DNA of 64,000 nucleotides from assembly GCA_964017045.1 (NCBI GenBank), contig OZ024798.1:14216724-14280723 (forward strand), read 5' to 3'. A program made the translations under genes and the position numbers. This document shows, one piece after another, positions 1-12,632 of this stretch; positions within the stretch are counted from its first letter, which is position 1; each line of letters opens with the position of its first letter. This stretch comes from Omphiscola glabra. Lineage: Eukaryota; Mollusca; Gastropoda; Lymnaeidae. The notes under the pieces were generated by a model, which was not told the DNA's origin, did not search any database, and was given only the letters and a program-made list of their open reading frames with translations.

Positions 1-59
1 CACAAATCTTCATGAGAACAAATAAGTCCCTGATATGGCCAAGAGAAATGGCCTAGTGA

Positions 60-195
60 AATAACTTCATATAAATGTCTTGTGTTTAAATTGTTTTATT
101 TATGTGCTGAAAATGTATACAATGCAATTAAAAAAAACATTTCCATTTGTTTGGATCAATAAAAGAATCGTATCTTATCTTATCTTACTGGTGTT
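60..195 (+). mobile_element. 3' tail of a non-LTR retroelement (LINE or SINE)
   Basis: An A-rich stretch is followed by 'tttggatcaataaaagaat' and a short TCTTA-type tandem tail ending near 188. A similar tail occurs near 58045-58095 (TTTGGATTAATAAAAA then ATCTTATCTTA) and a weaker one near 49850-49880. A shared 3' end finishing in a short tandem repeat is typical of non-LTR retroelements. No coding part is visible, so the class is uncertain. Confidence 0.4.
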
Positions 196-3100
196 GACTA
201 ACGCTATTAACCTTCGTAAACATGTTGGAAGGTTTATGAGCAACAACAGGTTCTCGCGGTAATGATGGTAATTGATTTCCTTCGCAGACATATTTTGTAC
301 GCCCATTGTTACGCTCATTAACAACTTGAAGGCCATCGAAAACAGCATCGGTACCCGTCCCTACCCCTTCTATACAGAGTTCATACAAATAAGCACTGTT
401 ATATGTATGTAGCACCATTTGAAATTATTATTATTATAGACTAGAAAATATCACCCGATGTTATCGAGATATAAATGGAAAGCACTTGGCGATAATTTCC
501 ACCTGCTATTGCGAAAAGTAATCACAATTCCGTATTAAAAAAAAAAAAAAAGTATTTATGTAATAATGTTTACGTTTCTTACATCATTAAAAATTTCGAG
601 AAGTATTTATCTGATTTTTATTATACGCCTACCCTACCCATTATCTGTAAACATTGCCTAAAATTACCAAATCTAAGTGATCATTAATTAAATCGTTATT
701 ATCAGTAAATGAGTTCATTGACGGCTGATTTCAACGCTAGAAAAATACTTAAGATCTCATGTGTTTTTTGATTGTTTATTGTTGGGCATACACTGCAACA
801 TTTCGTGCCCCTAAACTAAAAATAGATATCTCTGAAAATTGTGAAAATGTAACCTTAAATTTACACACAAAAAACTCTATATACCATTTTAAATATCTTT
901 TATATCAACAGAATATTATGTACTGATATTATATCTTCATTAAAAATGTAACCAAACTTTTGCTTTTGTTTTCTACTATGTTATCGGAAAGTCGTAAAAG
1001 AAAGAATTCCTTTTATTTATAGAAGACTTTCTTGACCATTTTTAGCGCCGTTAACAGCTTTGAGAGTCTTATTTACGGAATTGTTATTAATCTCTTAACA
1101 ATATAAACCCTCTTTACTTTTTCGCAAAGTAAAAAAAAAAAAATGATATTTCCATTTTTTTGAAAGAAAATCTTAAGCCATCTCCATTTTCAAAATTAAA
1201 TTTTCACGTGTGTAATATGATTGGATTTTCGTATTCATGGGTATACATATGTAAACGTACCAATGCTTTGTTAACGCCATTGAATTTCTTAATTGGTCAA
1301 AATGTGTTTATTTTTAAAAATAGAATGTAACATCTCTTTATTACAACTGTAATATCATAGGATTTAAATATATTGTCCTCCACGTAAAAATATACACACC
1401 CTATTTTCTATCCCCCGATAGCTATGTACCTTAGAAGGTTAATTATAATTTATCCAATTCAATCCCTTATTCTGCGGCGTATCTTGTGCTGCCTGGGGAA
1501 AACTAAAAGTATCAACTCCCCCCACCCCCTCACCCTGATTTTAATAAACATTAATTTAATCACGAACGGAATTGTAGTCCCCTCCATACGCAAACATACA
1601 TTTCAAGCACTTCATATGGTTTGTTCTTATTTGGATGGGTGATAAGTGAATTTGTGTTTGTGAATGCTGTTTGGCCTTGTAGTTTTGCAGCATTGATTGA
1701 CTTAAACGGCATTTCCTTATTCAAAGTATAAATTATTAAAAGTTAACTTTTTTATAACGCTATAAAATTAATAAAAGGATATTTTTGGACTAAAAAATTC
1801 AGCACTCAAAATAGAAGAATTGTCAGTGTGAGTAATAATTGCCATAAGCTCTCTCTGTCTCTGAGTTGGTATAGTTGTTATTGAACACCGATGAGTTGGT
1901 GTTTTTTTTTTATATGAACACCGTTTGCACTTCTCTCGCTCTAACAAAGTGTGCTAACATTCTGACCAGCCATCTGCAGTGCACAGACAGACACACTTTA
2001 AATAACTCTTATTTTGTTTAAAGTCTAAAACGTATATGACTATGTTCACTAATTAAATTGTTTTAAATAATGTAAGAACCAGTCAATTTTTTAAGAATAT
2101 AAAATTTTAATAATTTGTAATTTGCTGCCGGTAACATTTCATGATGTTCGTCCATTAAGCGATTGTTATTTTACGATAACGTGACGTTCAATTACAGTTT
2201 ATCATAAACGGTAACATGCAGTAAGTTATCGGTATCTTGCAACTTAACGTTGACTTCTGCGTTGTCCATTAACACAAGTACATCACCAAACCTAATAGGT
2301 CTTTAAATGAACACCCAAGTTTTAAATAGTGTTGTTGTTTTTTTAATACATCTGGTGAGTAAAATTTAAAACAGTCAGAAGGCACACGTTCCCACAATCA
2401 GAGGCAGTGCGATGTTTAAAATTACATAAGAATCAGTTTAAATAAGTCTGCGATTTATTCACAGGTGCGATAGTGGAGAATTAATGTATTCATGTTTCAG
2501 GTTTTTTTGGACACTCATAATTGTACACGTCATGATCAGCAACAACACTGGGTGACCGCTAACTTCTTTCTATCATTTAAAAATATTTTCTTTTTTTTCT
2601 ACACATCGGCATACTCTGAAAAATGTAACTGAACAAACAAACAAAAACGATTAAAACAAAATTACATTTACACAAATGTTTGTCCAATAATACCATTGTT
2701 TATGCTTAAGTATAATTACAATATAATTATATCTTATCCTTCGACATTTCACTAGGGAAATTTCACCACTAGGGAAATTTCACCAGGGAAATTTCACCAG
2801 AGCCATTTGAAAATACCCCAAAAAACATACCTCACTTGAGCTCGGGAGATTTTATCGCTCACCTTCCCAACGTTCGTCGACTAAATTCGGAAATCTTCAC
2901 AAACAACAAAAAAAAAAAACAAAAAACAAAGAACATACATATATTACACATATATATTTTGATTTAAAGCAAATTCAATATTTTTCTGATGTTTCTGTGT
3001 GAGACGGTACGAGACTATGTGTTATCATCTGAGAATTACGTGCATCCAGAATAAATAAATAAATAAATAAACAATGGTGCACATCATTCATCTGGTTCAT

Positions 3101-3900
3101 GTTTTGTTCATTAAACTTAAAGACGTGCGGCCAACGAAGAGTTGGCCCGGGATCAAAAATGTGGCTAGCTTTAACACAACAAAAAAAAACAGGGTTCACA
3201 TATTTCTTCGAGTAACTGCTGATAATGGGAACACAATATCAATATGACCGGTACCCCAATATGAAGGTATTCGTACCTGTTGGAATCATTGACCTACGCT
3301 GATGAAGTTTATGACATGCGTGGAAGGCCATCATCAAACGCGTGATCTGCTTGCATCTATGAAATTTCACCCCCCCCCCCTTTCCCCCCCCCCCCCAAAA
3401 TCACAGAATTTTCTGTATAGTTATGAGCTAAATTTATTGTCTTTTTTCATTTTCGTTTTTTTTTTTTTGTTATTACCTATCATTTTTTTTCTTTGCTGAA
3501 AGGATACTTTTGAGACGTTTCGCTCTTTTTTTTTCACTGGTGTCTTTTATCAAGACTGTTTAATAGATCGTGCGTCACTTGATCAAAAAAATGTGTATCA
3601 ATTTACCGCTATGTAATGTCATCAAACGTATTATCACCTTACTTCTTGGAAAATGATCTTTAACCTTGTGTCTATCCAGTTGATTAATGAGGCCCACAAA
3701 TGTGTGTAAATAGAAAAATATACGTTCAGCTTTAATAATCATCATACAGAATACAAATGTATACGTTTCGGCAAATACCTACAATATACCAGAAACTGCA
3801 GTGACTAAAATTCCATTATGATCAGCACTATTGAAATGTTTGGAAACTTTTTGTTTAAGATTTGCGCATTCATTGACCATTTGAACTTATCATAACCCAC
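196..3900. other. noncoding AT-rich stretch
   Basis: No gene is supported here. The 77-codon minus-strand frame at 185-418 resembles nothing I recognise and lacks convincing splice signals. The stretch holds homopolymer runs, a few tandem copies of GGGAAATTTCACC near 2750-2800, an AATA microsatellite near 3050-3070 and C-runs near 3370-3400. Confidence 0.5.
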
Positions 3901-4169
3901 AATGTGTCTGGTGCCTAGTTCAAAAGTCTCTGACGTACAAGTTGTCGTGCGTGACGAAATGCATTGGGCTAAAAGAAGCACTGAAAGGCTCCATTGCAAG
4001 ACGTGAGGCCCTCGGACTCATGCCCTACTTCTGTAAAACAGGTTCAAAATGTATAGCACTAAATTGTACTTATTTATATTTATTTATGGTGGCTCTTTGC
4101 TTGCGCACATATTTAAACAAGTTTTTACCGAAAATGTATAGTTTTTTGCTGGATTAAACGATTTTACCC

Positions 4170-4510
4170 TATGAAAGAGTCTGTGTTTGATTGAAAATTA
4201 AAACATATTCTGAATCTGTACCATTTACGTGGTCTGTATCTGACTGTACCAAATGACAGGTTATGGTAATGATAGTACCATACAACTGGGTGCGTCTCTG
4301 ACTGTACACTATATTTGGGTCTGTGTCCGACTGTACCCTGTGGCAGCGTGTGTCTGACTGAACCATATGGCAGGGTCTATGCTTGACTGTACCCTATGGC
4401 ATGCCCTGTGTCCGACTGTACTCTATTGCAGGGTGTGTGTCTGACTGTTTCCTATGGTAGGGTCTGTGTCTGACTGTACCCTATGGCAGGGTGAGTTTCT
4501 TTCTGAACAA
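4170..4510. repeat. minisatellite upstream of gene A (about 33-36 bp unit)
   Basis: Roughly nine degenerate copies of a unit containing CTGACTGTACC and TATGGCAGGGT. The same unit, with similar flanks on both sides, recurs at 30370-30790 upstream of gene B. The array therefore marks the upstream part of the segmental duplication. Short ORFs across it are repeat artefacts. Confidence 0.75.
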
Positions 4511-4894
4511 TACTAAAGGATCTGTGTAATAGGCTGGGATATTTTAAAATCCTTGTTTTATAAGCGTCTTTTATTTCAAGCAATTATTTCGGACAACTTA
4601 ATTACCACAATAGGCAAATTTCTTTCTGTCCAGCTATCATCACGTCCTCTCTAGAAACTGTTGTCCAATCTGGTATGTAACATGAAACCCCGTTTTTTTC
4701 CACATTGTTTCGTAGCTGTCATTTCCCTTTTTTACTTGGGGTCATCTTAACTTTTCAAAATCATATTACAGTTCACAGTCATGCACCGCGCACTCATTTA
4801 CAGCATGTGTTTCATAGTGAGCCTAGCATTCTAACTGACCGTTGCGAATCACGTGACCTTTCAGTTTGTTGTTAGCTTGTTGTTGTTTTTTTAT

Positions 4895-5220
4895 TTGTGT
4901 GTTTTTGTGTTATTTTGTGTGGTTGTTTTGTGTGGTTATTTTGTGTGGTTATTTTGTGTGGTTGTTTTGTGTGGTTATTTTGTGTGGTTATTTTGTGTGG
5001 TTGTTTTGTGTGGTTGTTTTGTGTGGTTATTTTGTGTGGTTATTTTGTGTGGTTGTTTTGTGTGGTTATTTTGTGTGGTTGTTTTAGGGGTTATTTTGTA
5101 TGGTTAATTTGTGTGGTTATTTTGTGTGGTTGTTTTGTGTGGGTTTTTTGTGTGGTGGTTTTGTGTGGTTTTTTGTGTGGTTATTTTGTGAGATTATTTT
5201 GTGTGGTTAATTTCAGTGGT
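4895..5220. repeat. 13-bp tandem array (TTTTGTGTGGTTR)
   Basis: About 24 near-identical copies of a 13-bp unit. Because 13 is not a multiple of 3, every frame cycles through the same Cys/Phe/Val/Trp-rich peptide, which explains the overlapping long ORFs here. Not a gene. The array has no counterpart after the matching minisatellite upstream of gene B, so it probably expanded after the duplication. Confidence 0.85.
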
Positions 5221-5308
5221 TATTTTAGAAAAATGAATATGTTTTGATATGTCTTTCAGTGCAAAGCATTTTGTTGGGGTTTTTTTTAAGTACCGTAATG
5301 GTTTAGAA

Positions 5309-5493
5309 CAGTGCTTCTCAAACTTTTTAGTATGGCGGACCTGCAGGAATTTTTCCATTGCACCAGGGACCGGTGCACTATTTTTCTTGTACTGACGTGG
5401 TAGCGAAATGAGTTTTCTTGAAAACTTCTGCGGACCGGCGGATGATGGCCCACGGACCGACACCGGTCCGCGGACCACCACTTTGAGTAGCAC
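5309..5493. mobile_element. hAT-type miniature element with 8-bp target duplication
   Basis: The element starts CAGTGCTTCTCAAAC and ends CTTTGAGTAGCAC, which are inverted versions of each other apart from a lost last dinucleotide. It is flanked by GTTTAGAA on both sides (5301-5308 and 5494-5501), an 8-bp duplication typical of hAT transposons. The inside is rich in GGACCGG/CCGGTCC motifs and has no transposase, so it is non-autonomous. Confidence 0.8.
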
Positions 5494-5501
5494 GTTTAGA
5501 A

Positions 5502-7012
5502 GATGTACTCCGTGCTAAGATTTGGCTGGTAGGATACACTATGCGTAACAAAGGACTGAGAAAAACAGTATGCAAAGGAGATTATACCAAAACTATTGAT
5601 ACCAACAATATTCAATGTGATTATATTATTAAATAATTTGTATTTAAATTTTGGTTGTTTCTTGGGTTACCCAGCGGCGTGGAGAGAGGCGATTTGCTGT
5701 ATGGGAAACCAGGTTATAATACTAAAACGAATAATCCCAGGCCTTTTGGATTTCGCCCTGCGAAGTCTACACCATCGTCACATTGTAATGGACGGATGCC
5801 AGCAAAAAAAAAAGTATTAATTATAAAAATTATTATTTTTATGAAAACACGTACTCGAAGACAGAAACAAAAAACTCTATCAATTTACATCAAGTGAATA
5901 GGTGCACTCCTCAAAGATACAAATATTAATTTACCCACGCTGAATTATAGAATGTCTCGTAAATGTAGCAAAAAATCTCTGTCGCGCTCTCCGTCTGTTA
6001 GGAAACATTTCGGCCTGTGTATAGTGATTACACCAGAACGAGTTAGTTAAGATATTCTAGAAATGGCGTCATCTGATGGCATTCTTTAGAACAAAAAGAA
6101 CGCATTCGAACGTAAATAAAATTTTCTCAACCATTGGACCCTACAGCACATTTACTCTGTGACGTCAATATCAAAGCAATGCTATGGTAAAAAAAAAGTG
6201 GTAGTGGCTAAAAATAGCTCTAACTTGAAGTGAGAAATAACCCAAGACATAGGCTTTTCTATAACAGTTTTATTTTGGCTGCTTGTTTTAAAATTATGTA
6301 GACGGTGGGCGTACAGAGAAAAATAAAAGCGGCAAAAGATATTACGATTTAATCGTTTCTATATTTAGTGTAGTACCCTGTTCCACTCTCAGTCACATCT
6401 TTAAATAAAAAATATCAGAAGATGATCTCCTGATGAAATAATTACAAAAACAAATATTTGAATAAACCTGGTTTTCTGTGAGCCGTGACTTCTTGGTAAA
6501 TTACAAGTGTTCCAAAAAGCTTACAGTGTTAATGAAATTTCGCATACATGTCTCATTCAAACGTGTAAAAAGAATTTTTTTTTTTTTTAAAAACAATTGT
6601 TTTTATTTTAGCTAATGACCTCAACACGGCTTTTAAGTTGTACGCTTAATAAAATTAGTTGTTTGTACAGATACTAACGTCAATTTGCGAACATACAGAA
6701 ATGCAATTTCATTATTTTTTGGTGCTGGATGTCACGGCAAAACTCTTGCAACACCAACAGCAGTGCTATCAGACCTTGGGAAAATTTCCACGCATCTGGG
6801 GAATTCACACACCCTGTGGAGTTGGTGAATTTCGATATCTGGGGGGGGGGGGGGGGGGAAGGTCGGGAATTTTGGTGTGTAGGATATTATGACATGCTAG
6901 AGAGGGTAAATAAAAATTTAAAAAATTAAATTGAAAGAGGAATTTTTTTAAAATAAATAAATTTTTAAGCCGGTTGGCGTGGGGGGAATTTTAAGGTTTT
7001 TTTTTAATGACG
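5502..7012. other. noncoding stretch between hAT elements
   Basis: No gene is supported. It holds the first copy of the dispersed repeat at 6138-6386 and a G-run at 6841-6858. A GC-richer patch near 5665-5805 may be a transposon scrap of unknown family. Confidence 0.45.
6138..6386. repeat. dispersed repeat, copy 1 of 2
   Basis: About 250 bp that recurs in the same orientation at 8754-8996 with roughly 90 percent identity by eye. Both copies start at CCCTACAGCACATTTACTC and end near TACCCTGT. No terminal inverted repeat or coding potential is visible. It is probably a non-autonomous interspersed element. Confidence 0.7.
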
Positions 7013-7020
7013 TACTAAGG

Positions 7021-7217
7021 CAGTGGCTCTCAACCTGTGGGTCGCGACCTCTTTGGGCGTCGAACGACCCTTTCGCAGGGGTCGCCTAAGACCACCGGAA
7101 AAAAATATGCTCTACAGTTATGAAGTAGCAACGAAAATAATTTTGTGGTTGGTGGGTCACCGCAACATGAGGAACTGTATTAAAGGGTCTCGGCACTAGG
7201 AAGGTTGAGAACCACTG
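7021..7217. mobile_element. SPIN-like hAT miniature element
   Basis: The ends are CAGTGGCTCTCAACCTGTGG and (inverted) CAGTGGTTCTCAACCTTCC. A perfect 8-bp target duplication TACTAAGG flanks it (7013-7020 and 7218-7225). Internal motifs such as GTCGAACGACCCTTTCGCAG, GAAGTAGCAACGAAAATAAT and GAGGAACTGTATTAAAGGGT match my memory of the non-autonomous SPIN elements. Known: SPIN is a hAT family reported in several tetrapods, in a triatomine bug and in a pond snail, and attributed to horizontal transfer. No transposase is present; the middle is internally deleted. Confidence 0.85.
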
Positions 7218-7556
7218 TACTAAGGTAATAAATAAAAAAAATGTGGCTTATGTTCAAGTCTTACAATGACATGGACACTTAATACGTATGTTCATTACCA
7301 GAAACAATTAAGACTACTTGAATACTTGATGTTCTAAGTTAGTTCGGATATAATTAATTAGAATTCTTTGCGTGAAGAGAATAAAACAATTTAAAACAAC
7401 TCACACACTGGGAGAAAAATCGTCAATATTTCTCTTTCCAAATCTAACAATGGTCATGCTATTTTGCTTAACAATTGAAAAATAAACATACATTTTTAAA
7501 GTTATTAGATATATATAACCCTTATAAAATTAAATATTGATTTGATAATGAGCAGT

Positions 7557-7640
7557 AGCGTAGCTAGGGGGTGCGGACCGCACCGGGTGACAACAACTCA
7601 AGGGGCGACACCAGATTGAAAAATCGCAGATGTACAGAGC
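7557..7640. mobile_element. solo end of a hAT-like element
   Basis: CAGTAGCGTAGCTAGGGGG resembles the terminus of the miniature element at 40250 (CAGTGGCGTAGCG). No matching opposite end was found nearby, so this looks like a truncated copy. Confidence 0.35.
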
Positions 7641-7781
7641 ACACACCGCTCGGTCTAACAGAATTTCATAAAAGGATAACCGATCACAAGTAAATGTTAC
7701 ACAAATGTGACCAATTCAAATGCGTGCTTTATTAAAAGTTCAAAGTTGAAGCGTCAGAAATGAGGCTAGGATAAAGGCCAA

Positions 7782-8062
7782 GTAAACTACTACACATGAC
7801 ATCCGAATAGCATTAGTCAAAATGGACCCGGACACGCAGCGCCGCCATTCGCACCCGCGTAACATTAGACTCAATGCTATTCGGGTGTCATTTGTGGTAG
7901 TTTATTTTAGTAAAACTGAAGAATTAAGTTTACAAACGTATAGTACATTCAATTATCTTTCATTTGATACCTCATTTGGTCTTACAAACCCAACAATAAT
8001 ATTTTAAATTGCTTTTTAATCCCAGCCTCTCACTTCTGGTACCCGGGTACCAATAGCCACTT
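7782..8062. mobile_element. foldback element, copy 1 (left arm truncated)
   Basis: One of three copies of a foldback family (others at 27712-28092 and 42652-43035). It keeps the inner inverted arms (ACATCCGAATAGCATT and AATGCTATTCGGGTGTCATT) and the outer right arm ending at TGGTACCCGGGTACCAATAG. The outer left arm is missing. The 61-codon frame over it is not a gene. Confidence 0.7.
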
Positions 8063-10539
8063 CGAATTTTTAAATTCTTAAAAATAGGCGTTCGGAAATT
8101 GACGTCATAATAATATATTTAGTCTTTAAAACATTTGGCCAATACATTTTTAAATAATTATTTTTTTTGGCCTTCCATCTGGTTTGGTTTGGCTTTTTCG
8201 AAATAAAATTATCTGGCAACCCTGCGCTGGTGGGCTACAGCACTGGTATATATTTTTTTAAATAACACATTATTAGATAATAATTGGGATGCCCTACCTG
8301 AGCAGACTTTAAAAGAGGTCAGTGTATATTGATACATATTTCAATGATGTTTCATGGTAACACACGTTTTATAACTAAAATCTGTGTGGCTATTTGTACT
8401 AAATAATACTCTCTAACATTTTCCGGGAAAATTTTAGATATTGTTTTATCGGGAATTCCCGTTAAAAAGTACTATTTTTTTTTATAAGTCTGCTTAGAAC
8501 TTTTAAAAAGTTGAGATGGATTTCGTTTAAATGGCGATCCAATTCTATAGAAAGTGATATCTTTATCCATTAATTTGGTTACTCTTTGAAGGAAATAAAC
8601 AATCTTACCCAAAATGCACAATATGTCTAAATGGGTCATCTGTATTGACGGAAATCAATTTTAGATCTTTATTTTCCCGTTATGACATTTTAACAAGCTA
8701 GTGGTGTTAGTCTTAGAGAATAAGAGATTGAAAGGAGTGATGGGTGGGTAAGGGACCCTACAGCACATTTACTCTGTGACGTCAATATCAAGGCAATACT
8801 AGGGTATAAAAAGTGGTAGTGGCTAAAAATAGCTCTAACTTGACGTGATAAATAACCCAAGACATAGGCTTTTCTATAACAGTTTTATTTTGGCTGCTTG
8901 TTTTAAAATTATGTAGACGATGGGCGTACAGAAAAAAATAAAAGCGGCACAAGATATTACGGTTTAATCGTTTCTATATTTAGCGCACTACCCTGTCTAC
9001 TTTTATCCTAATCGTTTACATTTATGAAACGCGTTTAAAAGACAGTTTCGGAAAAAAAGTGCATGCAAAATGTAAATTGTTATAAACGTGAGATGGAGTA
9101 ATCAAAAGTTGTTATTTTAATTCAGCTAATCAAGATAGACATGGGCGCCCGCAGAAAATTTTCTAGGGGGTGGGGCAAAATACTTTCTCTTTATTTTCTC
9201 TTTACTTTAATAAATTTTTTCGTCTATTTTTGTCTAGGTTTACGGATACATTTAGGAGCTTTTGTCATTATTTTTTAACGCTTTATTCTTAATTTTACGG
9301 GTCTTGGCAATCAAGTTGGCGGCCATGGTAAAAAAACGCGGTACGATCTATTCGAATTTACCTTTAATTGTTTTGATTCACTTAAGTGGTGCTTGTTTGC
9401 TCGCTTCGGTTAAACTTCTTTGTTTAATGAGAAGTGGTTAGCCATTCGTACTAGATCCGATTCCGTATTTTTTTTTAAATGCACAGAAGAAGTGTATATG
9501 TTCAAACTAGTTAAGTCCTATTCGGACCCCCACTAGTGAAATTCGCTTGAAATTTTGTCCGCAGAGGCAGAATCGTCCAACTGATGCGTCCAATGAAAAG
9601 TAATGACCCCCCCCCCTCTCCCTCCGAGTCTTACTTCCATACTTTCAGGGTCGGCCTTAGGCCACTGCAACCTATGCGGCCGCAGTGGGCCCCGCACTTT
9701 CATAGGCCCCGCCCCGAATTTATTTTCTAATACAAAATCTTAGTTTTCACTTATTATCCTTATACTCTACCCTGAATGGGCCCCTGCGTATTCACAGCTA
9801 CAATTTATAAACGTCATTTTAGCCGAACGGATTGTTAGTTATTGCAAATTTAAGTACGTAAAAAGTACGCTTCATGTCCTAAATATTGAGTTTCATTGAG
9901 ATTATTGAGGTTTTCTATAGCATAGTTTTTTTTAAATATTTTTTATTTAAAGATTATGTTCATTCTTGATTTTTATTGTCTACTGAAGAAGACTTCTAGC
10001 CAAAACATCATTTTTACTGTCATGTCTTTTCTTTTCAAGCCGAAACATATTATATCCCACTATTAACTTACTTCAGGCGGCTTGACCGCAGTCCCTCATG
10101 CATTGCAAAAGTAAATTGTTTGCTATAAAAAATAATTTATACTTTCGTCATCGCTCAACACGTGTCATAATGGTCAAGGTTATCGCCATGATAAACAATG
10201 GGGATCTTCGATTAAATCAGATGTGATCGATTACAATTTAAGCACAGTGTCTGACGAAATTCTCAACCAAAAAATCGATCTCGTATGTCAGTATTTTTGG
10301 GTAGGCTGTGATGTTTAGCTTTTTTCCTAGGATCTTTTAATTACAACGACGCACTTTTTAAATGATTTATATTAACTAGACTTTTGTTCGTGGTTGGCTG
10401 GCTTAAAAAAATTTTGTCACATTTTCAGCCCCACCCCAAAATTGCTAAGTATTACATTTTATAAATTCTGTTTACGAAATCTTAGATTTTAGTGGTTGTT
10501 TAATGTACCTGCTAACTAACACACATATTCTGGTGAAGG
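8063..10539. other. noncoding stretch with transposon scraps
   Basis: No gene is supported. Visible pieces: the second copy of a dispersed repeat (8754-8996), an isolated hAT-like terminus CAGGGTCGGCCTTAGGC near 9647, and a sequence near 9985 (CTGAAGAAGACTTCTAGCC) that resembles the decayed hammerhead-type motif of Penelope-like elements. Near 10415-10450 is a scrap (CATTTTCAGCCCCACCCC) shared with 17800 and 28785. Confidence 0.4.
8754..8996. repeat. dispersed repeat, copy 2 of 2
   Basis: Same orientation as the copy at 6138-6386, with scattered substitutions. Coding potential is absent. Confidence 0.7.
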
Positions 10540-11705
10540 TCTGAGATTACTCTCTTATGACCCTGGCTAGTAAATTGGCTACCAGCTCCATCTGCTGAGC
10601 TGAGCCATACAACATTGTCCTCACGTAGGGTTCCCCAACCGCCCTGGCTTCCCCCCGGGAGATCTAGTGAGAGACATTCGGTCAACAGATGCGCTAGCGT
10701 ATCCGGGCCATTCCGGGCCCCGGCAGCAAAGCCGGCAGGTAGGATCCCCGTTGTTATCTAACCGCCAGAAGTATGTGCCTATGGGGAAATGCTCGGTGCG
10801 CATTTGCGTCACTAAGCTCTGCTGTTTGAGGCCTAACCCCCACCATGGGGCTTGTTTGCTAGGAGTGGGCAAATTTGAAAAGTTTGATTGGTACATCTTG
10901 CTGAGGCTGGGCAGCCCCGGTCTTCGCAAGAGTGTCCGATTTCTCTTTGCCATTGATGTTGACGTGGCCTGGGGGTCCATTGCACCGTTACCTTGCCTCC
11001 TAGTTCACCGATTTTGCACACGTCATCAATGATAACGTCAACTAAGTGAGTGGTACCCTGTCTCTTTCCCAAGATCTCAAGAGGAAATCTTGAGTCCCAG
11101 AACAAGATCACATCGAGCCCCTCAAGCTCGTTTTCCTTCAGTGTGTGGTACACGCTCTCCAGAGTCCTGTGTATAGCCTCAAGCTCCGCATTAAGTTTCA
11201 TGCTGCAATCCCACAGGGCTCCGAGAGTTCTTGCTTTTGTGGCCTCCTGCTGGGTATAGTATGAGTGCACCATACCCAGCAGTACTTTCTCTCAGGCTGC
11301 CGATCCGTCCATGAAAACTTTCACAGGTACTTTGGAGTACAGATCCATTGTTTCAAGGGCAGCCTCTTTCTGAACATATTTTTTTTTTGCGTCTGGAACG
11401 ACGGTTCCTTTTCATCTAGCCGTCGGTACGTCTCTACGTCTCTACGGTACTTAATATTGCTTTTTCCTTTCTTATTTCTAGCGGTTCTACTTTGGCCAAG
11501 ACCTCTACAGCAGCTGTGGGTGTTGTCCTGAATGCGCCTCAGATGAATCTCAGAGCCTGATTCTGGATTCGGCCCAGCTTTTCCAATGCGGTCTTGCTTG
11601 CAAAGGATTGGACCGGCATGCTGTAATCCATCACCGACCTTACACTGCCTAGGAATAGAGCTTTAAGCGTAATTGCGCCCGCGCCCCAACTTGTGCAAGC
11701 CAGTT
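10540..11705 (-). pseudogene. LINE relic: RNase H region and 3' end
   Basis: Minus-strand fragments in several frames encode pieces such as 'AELEAIHRTLESVY' and 'VTQMRTEHFPIGTYF'. They parallel the better preserved LINE copy in gene A intron 4 (15792-17188): 'AELEAILMGPKQVSRRL' and 'ITQMRKEHCP'. The order (RNase H-like domain, then a Cys/His-rich C-terminus) fits an I-clade type LINE. It is 5'-truncated, and frameshifts and stops make it non-functional. Confidence 0.65.
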
Positions 11706-12300
11706 GTTTCACCCACCCTCCCCACCTTCGTCGACTAAATTGGGAAATTTACCTCCTAAATGAGTCGGAAAATAAAATAGGTACTTTTGAATACTACAAA
11801 AGAAGTGAACATGGAAATAAAAATCTCTGAAGATTAAACATGGGGAGAAATATTCCTTCAAAAAAAAAAAAAAAAAAAGAATTTCGTAGCCCATAATATG
11901 TGTATTTTAGAGCTCTAATATATATTGGTTGTTTGTTTTTTTTCTTCAACAGTCTAATATTTACTATCCGACTTTAAAGGTTCCTTCTAATATCAATTTT
12001 AGTCTTTTAATGATCTTTCTAAAAAAAAAAAAAAAGTAATTAATTCTGTTTGTTAATCGTCGTTGACATATTTTTCGAAAATGTATAAATTATATTTACT
12101 TTCCGACTTTAATAGCTCTTTATATCCCTTGATATTTATTCGATTTAAATTCCTTGTTCTAAGATTCCGAGGTAATACATTATTTTTTACTACCTTTTTA
12201 AGTCAGCACAAGTTTTCATACAGATTTCAATTTGTTTTTCTTTTATTTTCGTTGGTTGTTTTTTTTTCCTCTGGATGACAGGGGCGATAGTTTATGCCTA
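11706..12300. other. noncoding upstream region of gene A
   Basis: T-rich and A-rich sequence with no gene supported. A motif near 11730 (TTCGTCGACTAAATTGGG) recurs near 2872 (TTCGTCGACTAAATTCGG), so a small dispersed repeat is present. Confidence 0.4.
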
Positions 12301-12315
12301 AAAAAACTGGTAGAC

Positions 12316-12323
12316 TATATAAG
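12316..12323 (+). promoter_or_regulatory. TATA box candidate of gene A
   Basis: TATATAAG followed by TAGGGAC lies 310 bp before the gene A start codon. The surrounding 150 bp are conserved upstream of gene B: both have a GGATRACAGG.GCGATAG block and ATAAGTAGGG, and further on TTTAATGTGGG and GTCAT. Conservation between duplicates in noncoding DNA supports a core promoter or leader. The transcription start is not known. Confidence 0.45.
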
Positions 12324-12632
12324 TAGGGACAAATCGTGTCGTAGTCTACAACAACATCCTTGTTTAATGTGGGCCGCTGACCGTGTCATCATTAGCAAGA
12401 ATTGGTATACTTCTTTTCAAGTATAATTTTTGCTTGGAGCTTCTTTAAAGTAGTCACAATTTCTAGTACATTCTTAGAAAAGCAATGACACATTATTTAA
12501 ACGTAACACTTTAAAAGAATTTAATTTTAATTGAAGTTTATAAAATGAACTTTACTAATTCACATAAAAATTCATCAGTTTTCATGTTACTTTTTTCAAG
12601 CACCTAAAGAAACTGCTAGGCTTACAAAGGAG

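Noticed and set aside
185..418. 77-codon minus-strand ORF at the left edge
   Set aside because: No recognised family, no good splice signals, and it overlaps a retroelement tail; not supported as a gene.
4853..5247. Three overlapping ORFs rich in Cys, Phe, Val and Trp
   Set aside because: All come from a 13-bp tandem repeat that reads open in every frame; no gene-like context.
10621..11273. 119- and 146-codon minus-strand ORFs as host genes
   Set aside because: They parallel the LINE copy in gene A intron 4 and are broken by frameshifts.
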